64,000 bases of DNA from NCBI RefSeq assembly GCF_001735805.1, contig NZ_CP017248.1, forward strand, positions 9,362,001 to 9,426,000, written 5' to 3'. Made by a program: the position numbers and the translations under genes. This document shows, piece by piece, positions 1 to 8,089 of this stretch. This DNA is from Streptomyces fodineus. Lineage in GTDB: Bacteria > Actinomycetota > Actinomycetes > Streptomycetales > Streptomycetaceae. Within the stretch, counting starts at the first letter, position 1, and each line of letters opens with the position of its first letter. The notes beneath the pieces were generated by a model. That model did not search any database and had not been told where the DNA came from. It saw nothing but the letters and a program-made list of their open reading frames with translations.

Positions 1-243
1 GAGAGCCCCCGCGGCCCGGACGGCACCGGCGACCGAGTTGGGGATCTCGAACAGCTTGAGGTCCAGGAAGACCTCCTTGCCCCGCGCAACAAGGAGCTTG
101 ACGAAGTCAGGGCCGGCCACGGTGAGGAGCTCCAGGCCGACCTTGTAGAGACGGCACTCGTCGCCCAGCCGGTCGACGATGTCCTCGGCGGCGGCACGGC
201 TGTCGCAGTCCAGGGCGACGATGATCTGGTTGTTCGCATTCAT
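1..243 (-). CDS. pyrF: Orotidine 5'-phosphate decarboxylase (type 1) homologue, C-terminus cut by window edge
   Basis: The first 81 residues read as an OMP decarboxylase, which converts orotidine 5'-phosphate to UMP. Visible are the early beta-strand Asp (Asp12 in VALDCD), the YKVGLEL lysine (Lys34) and the catalytic stretch FLDLKLFEIPN at 59-69. The family motif is D-x-K-x-x-D. Here Asp61 and Lys63 are kept but the last Asp is Glu66, and the usual His before it is Phe. Start ATG at 243. It lies 68 nt after the aldehyde dehydrogenase gene in the same direction, so it may be the last gene of the pipecolate operon. Streptomyces normally carry the longer type-2 PyrF, so this may be an extra, specialised copy. 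Family is clear; activity is uncertain because the active site is altered and the rest is outside the window. Confidence 0.8.
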   Translation of the reverse strand, partial: MNANNQIIVALDCDSRAAAEDIVDRLGDECRLYKVGLELLTVAGPDFVKLLVARGKEVFLDLKLFEIPNSVAGAVRAAGAL

Positions 244-311
244 GCCGCCATTGTGCGCGCCGCCACGAACCGTTGATCGTTCCCGGGATCCGCACCTCGC
301 CGCTTGCCTCA

Positions 312-1841
312 TCAGAGGAAGCTGACGCCCTGGGCCAGATTGAGTTCGCCGGAGTAGTTGATGGTGTTGGTGGCCGAGCGCATGTAGGACTTCCAGGCGT
401 CCGAGCCGGCCTCCCGGCCGCCGCCGGTGTCCTTCTCGCCTCCGAAGGCGCCGCCGATCTCGGCTCCGGACGTGCCGATGTTGACGTTGGCGATGCCGCA
501 GTCGGAGCCGGCGGCGGACAGGAAGATCTCCGCCTCCTGCTGGTCGCGGGTGAAGATGCTGGACGACAGGCCCTGGGGGACGTCGTTGTGCAGCGCGATC
601 GCCTCGTCGAGGGTGTCGTAGGTGACGACGTACAGGATCGGTGCGAAGGTCTCCTCCCGTACGACGTCGCTCTGTTCGTCGACGCGGACGAGAACCGGCT
701 CGGTGTACGCCGCCGCGGGTGCCGCCTCGGCCAGGCGCCGGTTTCCGCCGGCCAGGATCTTGCCGCCCTGGGCCTGGACGCGGGCGAGGGCGCCCCGCAT
801 GGCGTCGAGAGCCGTGGTGGAGATGAGCGGGCCGACCAGCGTGGTGTCGTCGAACGGGTTGCCGATGGGCAGCTTGGTGTAGGCCGTGGTCAGCCGCTCG
901 ATGAGGGTGTCGGCGATGTCGCGGTGGACGATGAGGCGGCGCAGGGTGGTGCAGCGCTGGCCCGCGGTGCCGGCCGCGGCGAAGACGATGGCCGGGACGG
1001 CGAGGTCCAGGTCGGCGGAAGGCGTCACGATCGCGGCGTTGTTGCCGCCGAGTTCCAGCAGGCTGCGGCCGAAGCGCGCGGCGACGCGGGGGCCGACCTC
1101 GCGGCCCATGCGGGTGGAGCCGGTGGCACTGACGAGGGCGACGCGGGGGTCGTCGACGAGCGTCTCGCCGACCGCGCGGCCACCGAGGAGCAGGCGGTGC
1201 ACGTCTCGGGGGGCGCCGACCTCGTCGGCGGCGCGGGTGAGCAGGTGGTGGCAGGCCAGGGAGATCAGCGGGGTGAGTTCCGAGGGCTTCCAGATCACGG
1301 TGTCGCCGCAGACGAGGGCGACGGCGGTGTTCCAGGACCATACGGCGGCGGGGAAGTTGAAGGCGGAGATGACGCCGACCGCGCCGAGGGGGTGCCAGGT
1401 CTCGGCCAGGCGGTGGCCGGGGCGTTCGGAGGCGATCGTACGGCCGTAGAGCTGGCGGGACAGGCCTACGGCGAAGTCGCAGATGTCGATCATCTCCTGG
1501 ATCTCGCCGAGCGCCTCGGAGCGGATCTTGCCCGCCTCGATGGTGACGAGGTCGGCCAGGTCGCCCTTGTGCTCGCGCAGCAACTCGCCGAGGCGGCGTA
1601 CGAGTTCACCGCGGCGTGGCGCGGGCGTGGTGCGCCAGGTCAGGAAGGCCGTACGGGAGGCTGCGAGGGCCTGTTCGGTGTCGGCGTCCGTGGCGGACCT
1701 GAGGCCGAAGAGGTGCTCGCCGGTGAGGGGTGTGCGGGCGTGGAGGCCGTCGCCCTCGACCACGTCGACGCCGATGTTCCTCAAGGCGTCACGGGCGTGG
1801 GCCCGCAGGTCGTCCGTGGTGGGCAGTGCGGTGCTGGTCAT
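312..1841 (-). CDS. amaB: L-aminoadipate-semialdehyde (piperideine-6-carboxylate) dehydrogenase, ALDH7/antiquitin type
   Basis: Encodes 509 aa of the antiquitin/ALDH7 class, which oxidises alpha-aminoadipate semialdehyde (in equilibrium with piperideine-6-carboxylate) to 2-aminoadipate with NAD. Full-length domain: AFNFP loop near 160-164, cofactor WKPSE near 184-188, general base Glu263 in LELGGNN and nucleophile Cys297 in GTAGQRCTT. The ATG at 1841 is preceded by GAGG 6-7 nt upstream. An open frame continues further 5' but has no ALDH homology. It lies 23 nt after the HglS gene and follows the AmaA-like oxidase, giving three steps of lysine catabolism through pipecolate. Reaction assignment rests on subfamily resemblance plus operon context. 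Confidence 0.88.
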   Translation of the reverse strand: MTSTALPTTDDLRAHARDALRNIGVDVVEGDGLHARTPLTGEHLFGLRSATDADTEQALAASRTAFLTWRTTPAPRRGELVRRLGELLREHKGDLADLVTIEAGKIRSEALGEIQEMIDICDFAVGLSRQLYGRTIASERPGHRLAETWHPLGAVGVISAFNFPAAVWSWNTAVALVCGDTVIWKPSELTPLISLACHHLLTRAADEVGAPRDVHRLLLGGRAVGETLVDDPRVALVSATGSTRMGREVGPRVAARFGRSLLELGGNNAAIVTPSADLDLAVPAIVFAAAGTAGQRCTTLRRLIVHRDIADTLIERLTTAYTKLPIGNPFDDTTLVGPLISTTALDAMRGALARVQAQGGKILAGGNRRLAEAAPAAAYTEPVLVRVDEQSDVVREETFAPILYVVTYDTLDEAIALHNDVPQGLSSSIFTRDQQEAEIFLSAAGSDCGIANVNIGTSGAEIGGAFGGEKDTGGGREAGSDAWKSYMRSATNTINYSGELNLAQGVSFL

Positions 1842-1864
1842 GGTGATCCTCGGGGGTGTGAGAG

Positions 1865-3262
1865 TCAGCCGAGAGTGCCGGTGAGGCCGAGTGCGCGGGC
1901 GATCCCGGCGACGGAGGTGTTCTGCTGCCGCTCGTAAAGGGCGAAGGGGTCCAGGACCTCGCGGTCGATGGCGCCGGAGAGCCAGGCGGTGTCGTAAGCG
2001 GTGCCCTGCTGCTCGTTGTCGCGGGTACCCTCGCCGCTGAGGTTGGACTGGAAGATGCCCGCGGCGGAGCGGGGCAGGAAGTCCTCGTAGACGAGGGGTT
2101 CGGCCACCACCCAGTTCTGCCGCACCAGTTCGACGATGTCGGCGGGCGGCCGGCCGCCGTCGCGGGGCCGGTCGGGGCTGAGCCGGTAGGTGAAGTAGGC
2201 CAGTCCCTCGGCGGCGAGCTCCTGTTCGCTGCCGGGCATGTGCCGCTCCCACACGGCACGCGCGATGTCACCGCGGGCTTCCGAGGGGTTCTGGGCCGCC
2301 TGCTCGTCGACGCGGCCGAGAAGGCCGTCGTACAGGGCGCGTCCCCGGCGGGTGAGAGCGATGCCGCGGGCCTCGACCTCACCGAAGCGCACCCGCAGGG
2401 CACCGCTGACGACACCGCCGTCCGGGGTGCGCATCGCGCGAGGTTCGGCCAGAGCCCGGAAGGAGGTCTGCCGCAGCAGGACGTCGGGGCCCTTCCAGGC
2501 CGGCGGCCCCTGGATGGTGTCGATCATCTCGATGCCGCGCCGGGTCATGCGCCGGTACAGCTCGTCGATGTCCAGGACACGCGGAGTGAGGTGGTTGATG
2601 TGTGTGCTGCGCACACCGCCGATGTCCGCGGCGACGGCGGAGATCCGCTCCAGCGTCTCGTACCAGGCCTTGTCGACGGGCTCGGGGGACAACTCGAATG
2701 CCCGGACGGCCAGATGGAGGAGGCGTTCGGCCTGCTCCTCGGGCAGCTCCCCGTCGGCGGCGGCGCGGTCGGCCAGCGCGAGCAGCTCGGGGGGAAAGAG
2801 TTCGCGGCCCGCGAGGAAGGTCTCCAGGCGCGAGCGCAGGCCGGCGTCGAAGAAACGGGGGTCGGCCACGGTGAGCATGGAGGTGAACACCCGGAAGGGG
2901 TTGCGTGCCAGTTCCGCGCCGTCGACCGGCCGGAACGCCGTCGAGACGACGGGGACGGCGCTGGCCGCCGCCTCCCGTAGGTCGTAGAACCCGACCGGGT
3001 GCATGCCGAAGGCGGCGAAGACGCGGGCGACCTGGTGCATTTCGCGCGGCGTGCCGACACGGATGGCTCCGTGCCGCTCGGCCGTCACCCGGCCGATGGA
3101 GCCGAGGCGTTCGGCATCCGCTCCCTGCGCGCGCAGCACGTCCTCGTTGACCTCGCGCGAGACGTCCACGAGCGTGGTGTAGGCGGGAACCTCCTGCCCG
3201 TACATCCGCGACAGCCGCTCCGCGAAGGCGGCCCGCAGCTGCCACTGACTGATCGCCGACAT
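1865..3262 (-). CDS. hglS: 2-oxoadipate dioxygenase/decarboxylase (HglS, DUF1338)
   Basis: A 465-aa DUF1338 protein (VOC-fold, non-haem iron). The characterised member HglS turns 2-oxoadipate plus O2 into D-2-hydroxyglutarate with loss of CO2, the late step of D-lysine/pipecolate breakdown. Conserved elements are His64 and Arg68 in RHGAIRV, His221/His224 in THINHLTPR, and Glu295 in FGEVEARG. In the family, two His and one Glu hold the metal and the Arg binds substrate. Start is ATG at 3262, where the conserved sequence begins. It sits between the AmaA-like oxidase and AmaB genes with 46-nt and 23-nt gaps. The transaminase that would link AmaB product to HglS substrate is not in the window. 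Confidence 0.88.
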   Translation of the reverse strand: MSAISQWQLRAAFAERLSRMYGQEVPAYTTLVDVSREVNEDVLRAQGADAERLGSIGRVTAERHGAIRVGTPREMHQVARVFAAFGMHPVGFYDLREAAASAVPVVSTAFRPVDGAELARNPFRVFTSMLTVADPRFFDAGLRSRLETFLAGRELFPPELLALADRAAADGELPEEQAERLLHLAVRAFELSPEPVDKAWYETLERISAVAADIGGVRSTHINHLTPRVLDIDELYRRMTRRGIEMIDTIQGPPAWKGPDVLLRQTSFRALAEPRAMRTPDGGVVSGALRVRFGEVEARGIALTRRGRALYDGLLGRVDEQAAQNPSEARGDIARAVWERHMPGSEQELAAEGLAYFTYRLSPDRPRDGGRPPADIVELVRQNWVVAEPLVYEDFLPRSAAGIFQSNLSGEGTRDNEQQGTAYDTAWLSGAIDREVLDPFALYERQQNTSVAGIARALGLTGTLG

Positions 3263-3308
3263 GGTTCGGCCTTTCGATCGGGGTGCACATCGAGGGAGCC
3301 ATCGCTCC

Positions 3309-4481
3309 TCACACCACATGGGCTTCGGGGCGGATGCGCGTGCCGCGGTGGAAACGGTCGGCGCTGAGCGGAGATATGTCGGTGAACGGCTCACGCTCCA
3401 GACACAGATCGCGTACGACCTCGCCGACCGCGGGCGCCTGGAGGAAGCCGTGGCCCGAAAACCCGGTGGCGTAAAGGAAGTTGGACAGTTCGCCGGCACG
3501 GCCGATCAGCGCGTTGTGGTCGGGGGTGACCTCGTACAGGCCCGCCCATCCGCCGCCGGTCCGCATGCCCGCCAGGGCCGGGGCGCGGTGGCGGACGACG
3601 GTGCGGAACAGCTCCAGCCATTGCGGGCTCCAGGTGGTGTCGAAGCCCTCCTCCTGCCCGGGGTCGGCCAGCCCGAACAGCAGGCCGTCGTCGCTGTTGT
3701 GGAAGTAGGCGGTGGAGGAGAAGTCGATGGTGAACGGGATGTGCGGGGCGGGCGGCGTGAGTGGCACCGTGAACGCCAGCTGCCTTTTGACCGGCCGCAC
3801 CGGGAGGCTGACGCCGACCATGTCGCCGATCCTTGCCGACCAGGCCCCGGCCGTGCAGATCACGGTGGAGCACGCGATACGGCCATGGCTGGTGCGCACG
3901 GCGGCGACGCGGTTCCCTGCCGTGTCGATGCCCAGGACGGTGGTGTGGGTGGCGAGCGTGACGCCGGCCCGGGCCGCGGCCTGCGCATATCCCTGGACGA
4001 CCAGTCCGGGGCGGGCGTGCCCGTCGGTGGGGGAGTACGCGGCGGCCACGAGTCCATCGGTCCTGATGTAGGGGCACAGGCGCTGGGCCTCGTCCGGACC
4101 GATCATGCGGCTCGGCACCCCGAGGCCGTTCTGGAGCTCGACTCCGGCCGCGAAGTCGCCGGCCTGCCGCTCGCTGTCGAGAAGGAAGAGGTAGCCGACG
4201 ATGTCGAGCCCGATGCCGGCGCCGGGCCGTCGGGGGAATTCCTGATAGGCGCGCAGGCTGCGGCTGCCAAGCTCGATGTTGAGCGGATCGGAGAACTGGG
4301 CGCGTACGCCGCCGATCGGTTTGCCGGAGCTGCCGCAGCCGAGCTCGCCACGCTCGACGACGACGATGTCCGCCACCCCGGCCTCGGCCAGGTGGAACGC
4401 GGTGCTCGCCCCCATGACACCGCCACCGATGATCACGACATCGGCGGTGGCCGGAACGGTACGGAAGACGGAGGAGGACAA
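3309..4481 (-). CDS. FAD-dependent amino acid oxidase, probable L-pipecolate oxidase (AmaA-like, DAO family)
   Basis: A 390-aa D-amino-acid oxidase/sarcosine oxidase-fold flavoprotein. The N-terminus has the dinucleotide site VVIIGGGVMGAS and an Arg/Glu pair in VVERGELG. The C-terminal half carries the family segment GGWAGLYEVTPDHNALIG and FSGHGFLQAP. It would oxidise a cyclic imino acid; beside HglS and AmaB, L-pipecolate to piperideine-6-carboxylate is the likely reaction (inference). I choose TTG at 4481 because AAGGGAG lies 6 nt upstream. An earlier in-frame TTG at 4526 has no ribosome site. It is first in the operon and divergent from a LysR gene, with about 110 nt between. Confidence 0.75.
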   Translation of the reverse strand: MSSSVFRTVPATADVVIIGGGVMGASTAFHLAEAGVADIVVVERGELGCGSSGKPIGGVRAQFSDPLNIELGSRSLRAYQEFPRRPGAGIGLDIVGYLFLLDSERQAGDFAAGVELQNGLGVPSRMIGPDEAQRLCPYIRTDGLVAAAYSPTDGHARPGLVVQGYAQAAARAGVTLATHTTVLGIDTAGNRVAAVRTSHGRIACSTVICTAGAWSARIGDMVGVSLPVRPVKRQLAFTVPLTPPAPHIPFTIDFSSTAYFHNSDDGLLFGLADPGQEEGFDTTWSPQWLELFRTVVRHRAPALAGMRTGGGWAGLYEVTPDHNALIGRAGELSNFLYATGFSGHGFLQAPAVGEVVRDLCLEREPFTDISPLSADRFHRGTRIRPEAHVV

Positions 4482-4559
4482 GGGCCACTCCCTTCCCGGG
4501 CCGGTCTCTGCGTCATCGTGCAGCAAGCCGACCGCTGACGTCCATCAACAGTCGGTGCA

Positions 4560-4593
4560 TTGGAACTTTCAGGACCGCTATATGGTCGTACCG
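4560..4593 (+). promoter_or_regulatory. Candidate promoter of the LysR gene, leaderless transcript
   Basis: TTGGAA at 4560-4565 and TATGGT at 4581-4586, spaced 15 nt, place the expected transcription start on or next to the GTG at 4593. This would explain why that GTG lacks a ribosome site. The spacer is shorter than ideal. Confidence 0.3.
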
Positions 4594-5522
4594 TGGACTG
4601 GACGAGTGCGCAGCTGCGCTCCCTGGTGGAACTGACCAGGCGCGGCACCATCACCGCGGTCGCGGAAGCCCTGGGATACACGCCAGGCGGGGTTTCGCAG
4701 CAGATCGCCGCACTGGAGAAGGCCACCGGCATGCAACTGCTACGGCGCGTGGGACGTCGCGTGGAACTCACCGACGCGGGCGCGACCCTGGCGCTGCACG
4801 CCGAGCGCATCCTCATGACGGAAGCCGAGGCCGTCGAAGCGCTGGAGCGCACCCGGAACGAGATATCCGGAACCCTGCGGGTCGGGCTCTTCGCCACGGC
4901 CGCCGCCGAGATCCTCCCACCGGCCCTGCGGCAGGTGCGCGAGAGGCATCCGGGTGTGACCGTGCGCAGCCGGGACATGGACGTGGACGAGGTGTACGAC
5001 GCGGTCGCCGGCGGAACCGTGGACCTGGCGCTCGGCCTGGACTACCCGGACGTTCCCATCCCGCGCGACCCGTCCCTGCGGGTGACGGAGCTGTCCAGGG
5101 AACGCTTCTCGCTCGCGGTCCCGGCCGGAGCCATGCCCGGCCGGCGGAAGACATCACTCGCCGACACCAGGGAACGGGGATGGATCCTGCCCTCGGCCGG
5201 CAGTTACTACGGCCGCGCGGTGCTCACCGCCTGCCGTCGAGCCGGTTTCGAACCGCAGGTCCTGCACGAAGTGACGGACACGGCCGCCACCCTCGCCCTG
5301 GTCGAGGCCGGTGTCGGGGTCAGTGTGGTGACGGATCTGATGCTCCGGCTGCGTCCGTCCCGCATCGACGTCCTGGACCTGCACGAGGTGATCGAGCGTC
5401 ACATCGTCGTGGTCTGCCGCTCCTTCGCCGAGCACCGGCCGACGGTGGCCGCCCTGGTCGACGTCCTGCGCACCTCCGCGGACCACCGCCCGACCCGGAG
5501 CCGCACCGGCGCCAGGACGTAG
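4593..5522 (+). CDS. LysR-family transcriptional regulator (ArgP/IciA-like)
   Basis: A 309-aa LysR regulator. The N-terminal winged helix runs over residues 1-60 (AQLRSLVELTRRGTITAVAE, then GVSQQIAALEKATG). A periplasmic-binding-protein-like effector domain follows, with RVGLFATAA near 95. It begins LRSLVEL as in other family members, so GTG at 4593 is taken as start; there is no ribosome site near it (see promoter). Divergent orientation from the oxidase-HglS-AmaB operon suggests that it controls that operon, perhaps sensing lysine or pipecolate (inference). Confidence 0.85.
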   Translation: MDWTSAQLRSLVELTRRGTITAVAEALGYTPGGVSQQIAALEKATGMQLLRRVGRRVELTDAGATLALHAERILMTEAEAVEALERTRNEISGTLRVGLFATAAAEILPPALRQVRERHPGVTVRSRDMDVDEVYDAVAGGTVDLALGLDYPDVPIPRDPSLRVTELSRERFSLAVPAGAMPGRRKTSLADTRERGWILPSAGSYYGRAVLTACRRAGFEPQVLHEVTDTAATLALVEAGVGVSVVTDLMLRLRPSRIDVLDLHEVIERHIVVVCRSFAEHRPTVAALVDVLRTSADHRPTRSRTGART

Positions 5523-5830
5523 CCCGGGCCGGCGCCGCCAGGGTTTCGAAGTCCCAGGCCTTCGACGCCCACGAGCGCGCCCGCCGCGCCCGGGAAGATG
5601 GCCTGGCAGTACGACCACCGGATCCGCTGGGAAGCTTCCGGCGGCGGGCTTTGCGGTCGGCGGGCTGGTCCTTGACCTGCTACGAGGACGCGCCCCGTCA
5701 CTCCCTGGCGCGGGCGGTTCGTGTCATCGGATGACTTCGGGCCATGGGGCCATAAGGGCATGGGAGAGGCCAACGCGAAGGCATGCACGTCGGAACGGTT
5801 GCGCGGGCGGGCATCGCTAGGCTGCTCCGC
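5523..5830. other. Intergenic stretch, no supported gene
   Basis: Between the LysR and methyltransferase genes. Short frames occur in several phases but none has a ribosome site or recognisable domain. TAGGCT at 5818-5823 is a possible -10 box that would start transcription at about the methyltransferase ATG. Confidence 0.5.
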
Positions 5831-6613
5831 ATGTCCGACCACCTCGCGCACGCTGAGCGCGACGACAGTCCCGAGGAGTCCCGGCGGGTGCGGCTGAGCC
5901 GGACGTTCGACGAAGACGCGGAGCTTTACGACGCGGCCAGGCCCGGATATCCCGAGCAGCTGTACGACGACCTCGCGGAACTCGCGGGCGTCCGCTCCGG
6001 CAGCCGCGTACTGGAGGTCGGTTGCGGGACCGGCCAGGCGACGGTGCCACTGGCCGGAGGAGGCTGCCGGATCACGGCCGTCGAGGCCGGACCGCACATG
6101 GCCGCGGTCGCCCGCCGTAACCTGGCCAGGGCCACGGCGGTGGAGGTGGTGACGGCGGAGTTCGAGAGCTGGCCGCTGCCCAAGGAGCCGTTCGACGCGG
6201 TCGTCTCGGCGACGGCGTTCCACTGGATCGACCCGGCGGTGCGCATGGCCAAGGCCGCCGACGCGTTGCGTCCCGGTGGCGCGCTCGCCGTGGTGCGCAC
6301 GCAGCATGTGCGGGGCGGCACCGAGGAGTTCTTCGTCGAGGTCCAGCGCTGTTACGAGCGCTTCGACCCGGAGACCCCGCCCGGGCTGCGGCTTCCCGTG
6401 GCCGGCGCCGTCGACGGCTCGGACCACGCGGAGGAGGTGGCGCGCAGCGGCCGCTTCGGCCCCACGGTCTTCCGCCGCTACGAGCAGGACCTCACGTACA
6501 CCACCTCCGGCTATCTCGACCTCCTGCGAACCTACTCCGGCCACCGAGCTCTCCCGGAAGCCGCCGGAAACGGGCTGTTGGAGTGCATCGCGGCCCTGAT
6601 CGACCGGCGGTAG
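5831..6613 (+). CDS. Class I SAM-dependent methyltransferase
   Basis: A 260-aa Rossmann-fold methyltransferase. Motif I is VLEVGCGTGQAT near residue 60, followed by TAVEAG (acidic residue binding the SAM ribose), FDAVVSATAFHWID (motif IV plus the HWID seen in small-molecule methyltransferases) and ALRPGGALAVV (post-motif). An N-terminal FDEDAELYDAARPGYP matches the common YDRARPxYP lead-in of this family. Start ATG at 5831 has no clear ribosome site, but a TAGGCT box ends 8 nt before it, so the mRNA may be leaderless. The substrate cannot be inferred. It is convergent with the SGNH hydrolase gene, with a terminator between. Confidence 0.85.
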   Translation: MSDHLAHAERDDSPEESRRVRLSRTFDEDAELYDAARPGYPEQLYDDLAELAGVRSGSRVLEVGCGTGQATVPLAGGGCRITAVEAGPHMAAVARRNLARATAVEVVTAEFESWPLPKEPFDAVVSATAFHWIDPAVRMAKAADALRPGGALAVVRTQHVRGGTEEFFVEVQRCYERFDPETPPGLRLPVAGAVDGSDHAEEVARSGRFGPTVFRRYEQDLTYTTSGYLDLLRTYSGHRALPEAAGNGLLECIAALIDRR

Positions 6614-6702
6614 GGCGGCGGAGTGACCAAGCGCTGTCTCATCGAGCTGGGGGTGTCGCAACGCCCGTGACGCCTGGCCGGGGACCAGCCGCTCACTGTT
6701 CT

Positions 6703-6730
6703 CGGGGCTGGTGGCGGGGCACCAGCCCCG
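6703..6730. terminator. Bidirectional stem-loop terminator
   Basis: A perfect 11-bp stem, CGGGGCTGGTG paired with CACCAGCCCCG, with a 6-nt loop. It lies between the convergent methyltransferase (ends 6613) and SGNH hydrolase (ends 6759) genes. There is no T tract, as is usual for Streptomyces. Confidence 0.75.
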
Positions 6731-6758
6731 GAGCCGGCGCACGGTGGGCCGGTGTGTG

Positions 6759-8042
6759 TCAGGTGCGCAGCAGGCGCAGGTCGATCGCGGCGGCCATGGC
6801 CTTCATGCCCTCGTCGTCGGGGTGGAGGTGGTCGCCGCAGTCGTAGGCCGGTTTGAGGGCGGCCGGGTGGGCGGGGTCACGCATGGTCCGGTCGAAGTCG
6901 ATCACGCCGTCGAAGGCGCCGCTGGTACGGATCCACTGGTTGACCTTCCGCCGGATCGTCTCGGCGGCAGGCGTGTAGTAGCCGCTGCCCTGGTCGGGCA
7001 TCAGGGTCGCGCCGATGACGTCGACGTGCGCGGCATGTGCCTCGGCGATCAGGGTGCGGTAGCCGTCGATGAGATCCCGGGCGGTCAGCGGCCGGCCGTC
7101 GGGACCGGCGTTGTTGCCGATGTCGTTGATGCCTTCGAAGAGGATCACATCCTTGACACCCGCCTGGCCGAGCGCGTCGTGTCCGAAGCGCTTCAGCGCG
7201 CTGACTCCCTGCCACAGGTTCGGTGCGTCGGTGAGGACCCGGTTGCCACCGATGCCCGCGTCGACGACGCTCAGCTTCTGCGGGCCCGGCCTGGCGCCCA
7301 GCCGGCGTCCGAGGAAGTCGGGCCACCGGGAGTAGGTGCCGGTCGAGGAGTGGTAGCCGTCGGTGATGGAGTCGCCGAAGGCGACGACGGTGCCCCTCGC
7401 GGTCGCTGACACGACGTCCAGCCCCGCCAGGTAGTACCAGGAGGTCGTCCTGGTGCCGAACGCGGCGGCGCTGTCGTCACCGGTGTGGTTGCCGGAGGCG
7501 ATGTAGGTGGTGTCGAACGCGTCCGAGTGCCAGGTCGACATGCCCGTCATACCCGGGACGTAGAGGCTGACGAGCAGGTTCTCCCCGGCCCTGACCGAGA
7601 TCGGGACGACGTCGCTGACCGCCTCTTCGCCGGCGGTGATCGTGACGGTGCGGGCCTGTCGGAAGGTGACGTTACGCGTGGTGCCGCGCGTCGCCTCGCC
7701 GCCGCTCGCCTGTACGGCCACGTCCACGGCGCTGACTTCGAGCGCGGCGGAGCTGTACCGGTTGGACAGGGTGATGCGGGCGCCCGAACCCGCGACGCTG
7801 CTGTGCACCACCATCCGGACGGTCTGGTTGGCCAGGGACGGGCCGCCGGTCGTCATGCTGGGCGACCAGGCGCCGACCCGGGTGCCCTTGCCTTGCGGCG
7901 AGGATGTGGCGGCGCTTGCCGCGTGCGCGGTGCTCAACGGTACGACCGCCAGGGCCAGGCCGGTCAGCGCGCCGCACACGGACCGCACGACTCTGCCGTT
8001 CGGTCTGTGACCCGTTGCCGTTCTTCTCTTTTCCGGGGACAT
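6759..8042 (-). CDS. Secreted SGNH/GDSL hydrolase (esterase)
   Basis: A 427-aa protein with an N-terminal Sec signal: basic start, hydrophobic GALTGLALAVV near 25-36 and an AHA-A type cleavage site near 40-42. A beta-rich N-terminal region precedes the SGNH hydrolase domain. The four family blocks are present: nucleophile Ser in AFGDSITDG near 220, Gly in GGNRVL near 265, Asn in GINDIGNN near 305, and the Asp/His pair in DHLHPDDEG near 405. It would deacetylate or de-esterify a carbohydrate or lipid outside the cell. Start ATG 8042 has GGAGG 8-9 nt upstream. It follows the GH95 gene by 47 nt, so the three secreted enzymes may act together on a decorated polysaccharide. Confidence 0.88.
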   Translation of the reverse strand: MSPEKRRTATGHRPNGRVVRSVCGALTGLALAVVPLSTAHAASAATSSPQGKGTRVGAWSPSMTTGGPSLANQTVRMVVHSSVAGSGARITLSNRYSSAALEVSAVDVAVQASGGEATRGTTRNVTFRQARTVTITAGEEAVSDVVPISVRAGENLLVSLYVPGMTGMSTWHSDAFDTTYIASGNHTGDDSAAAFGTRTTSWYYLAGLDVVSATARGTVVAFGDSITDGYHSSTGTYSRWPDFLGRRLGARPGPQKLSVVDAGIGGNRVLTDAPNLWQGVSALKRFGHDALGQAGVKDVILFEGINDIGNNAGPDGRPLTARDLIDGYRTLIAEAHAAHVDVIGATLMPDQGSGYYTPAAETIRRKVNQWIRTSGAFDGVIDFDRTMRDPAHPAALKPAYDCGDHLHPDDEGMKAMAAAIDLRLLRT

Positions 8043-8089
8043 TGTCGATCCCTCCGCTCTGGGGAGTTGGTCACGCCTGCCGATCGCCC

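Noticed and set aside
273..1937. Long open frame on the plus strand opposite the AmaB gene (554 codons)
   Set aside because: Antisense shadow of a GC-rich gene: no domain, Gly/Val/Asp-rich composition, no ribosome site.
5523..5740. Possible degraded transposase after the LysR gene
   Set aside because: No catalytic motif, inverted repeats or target duplication could be found.
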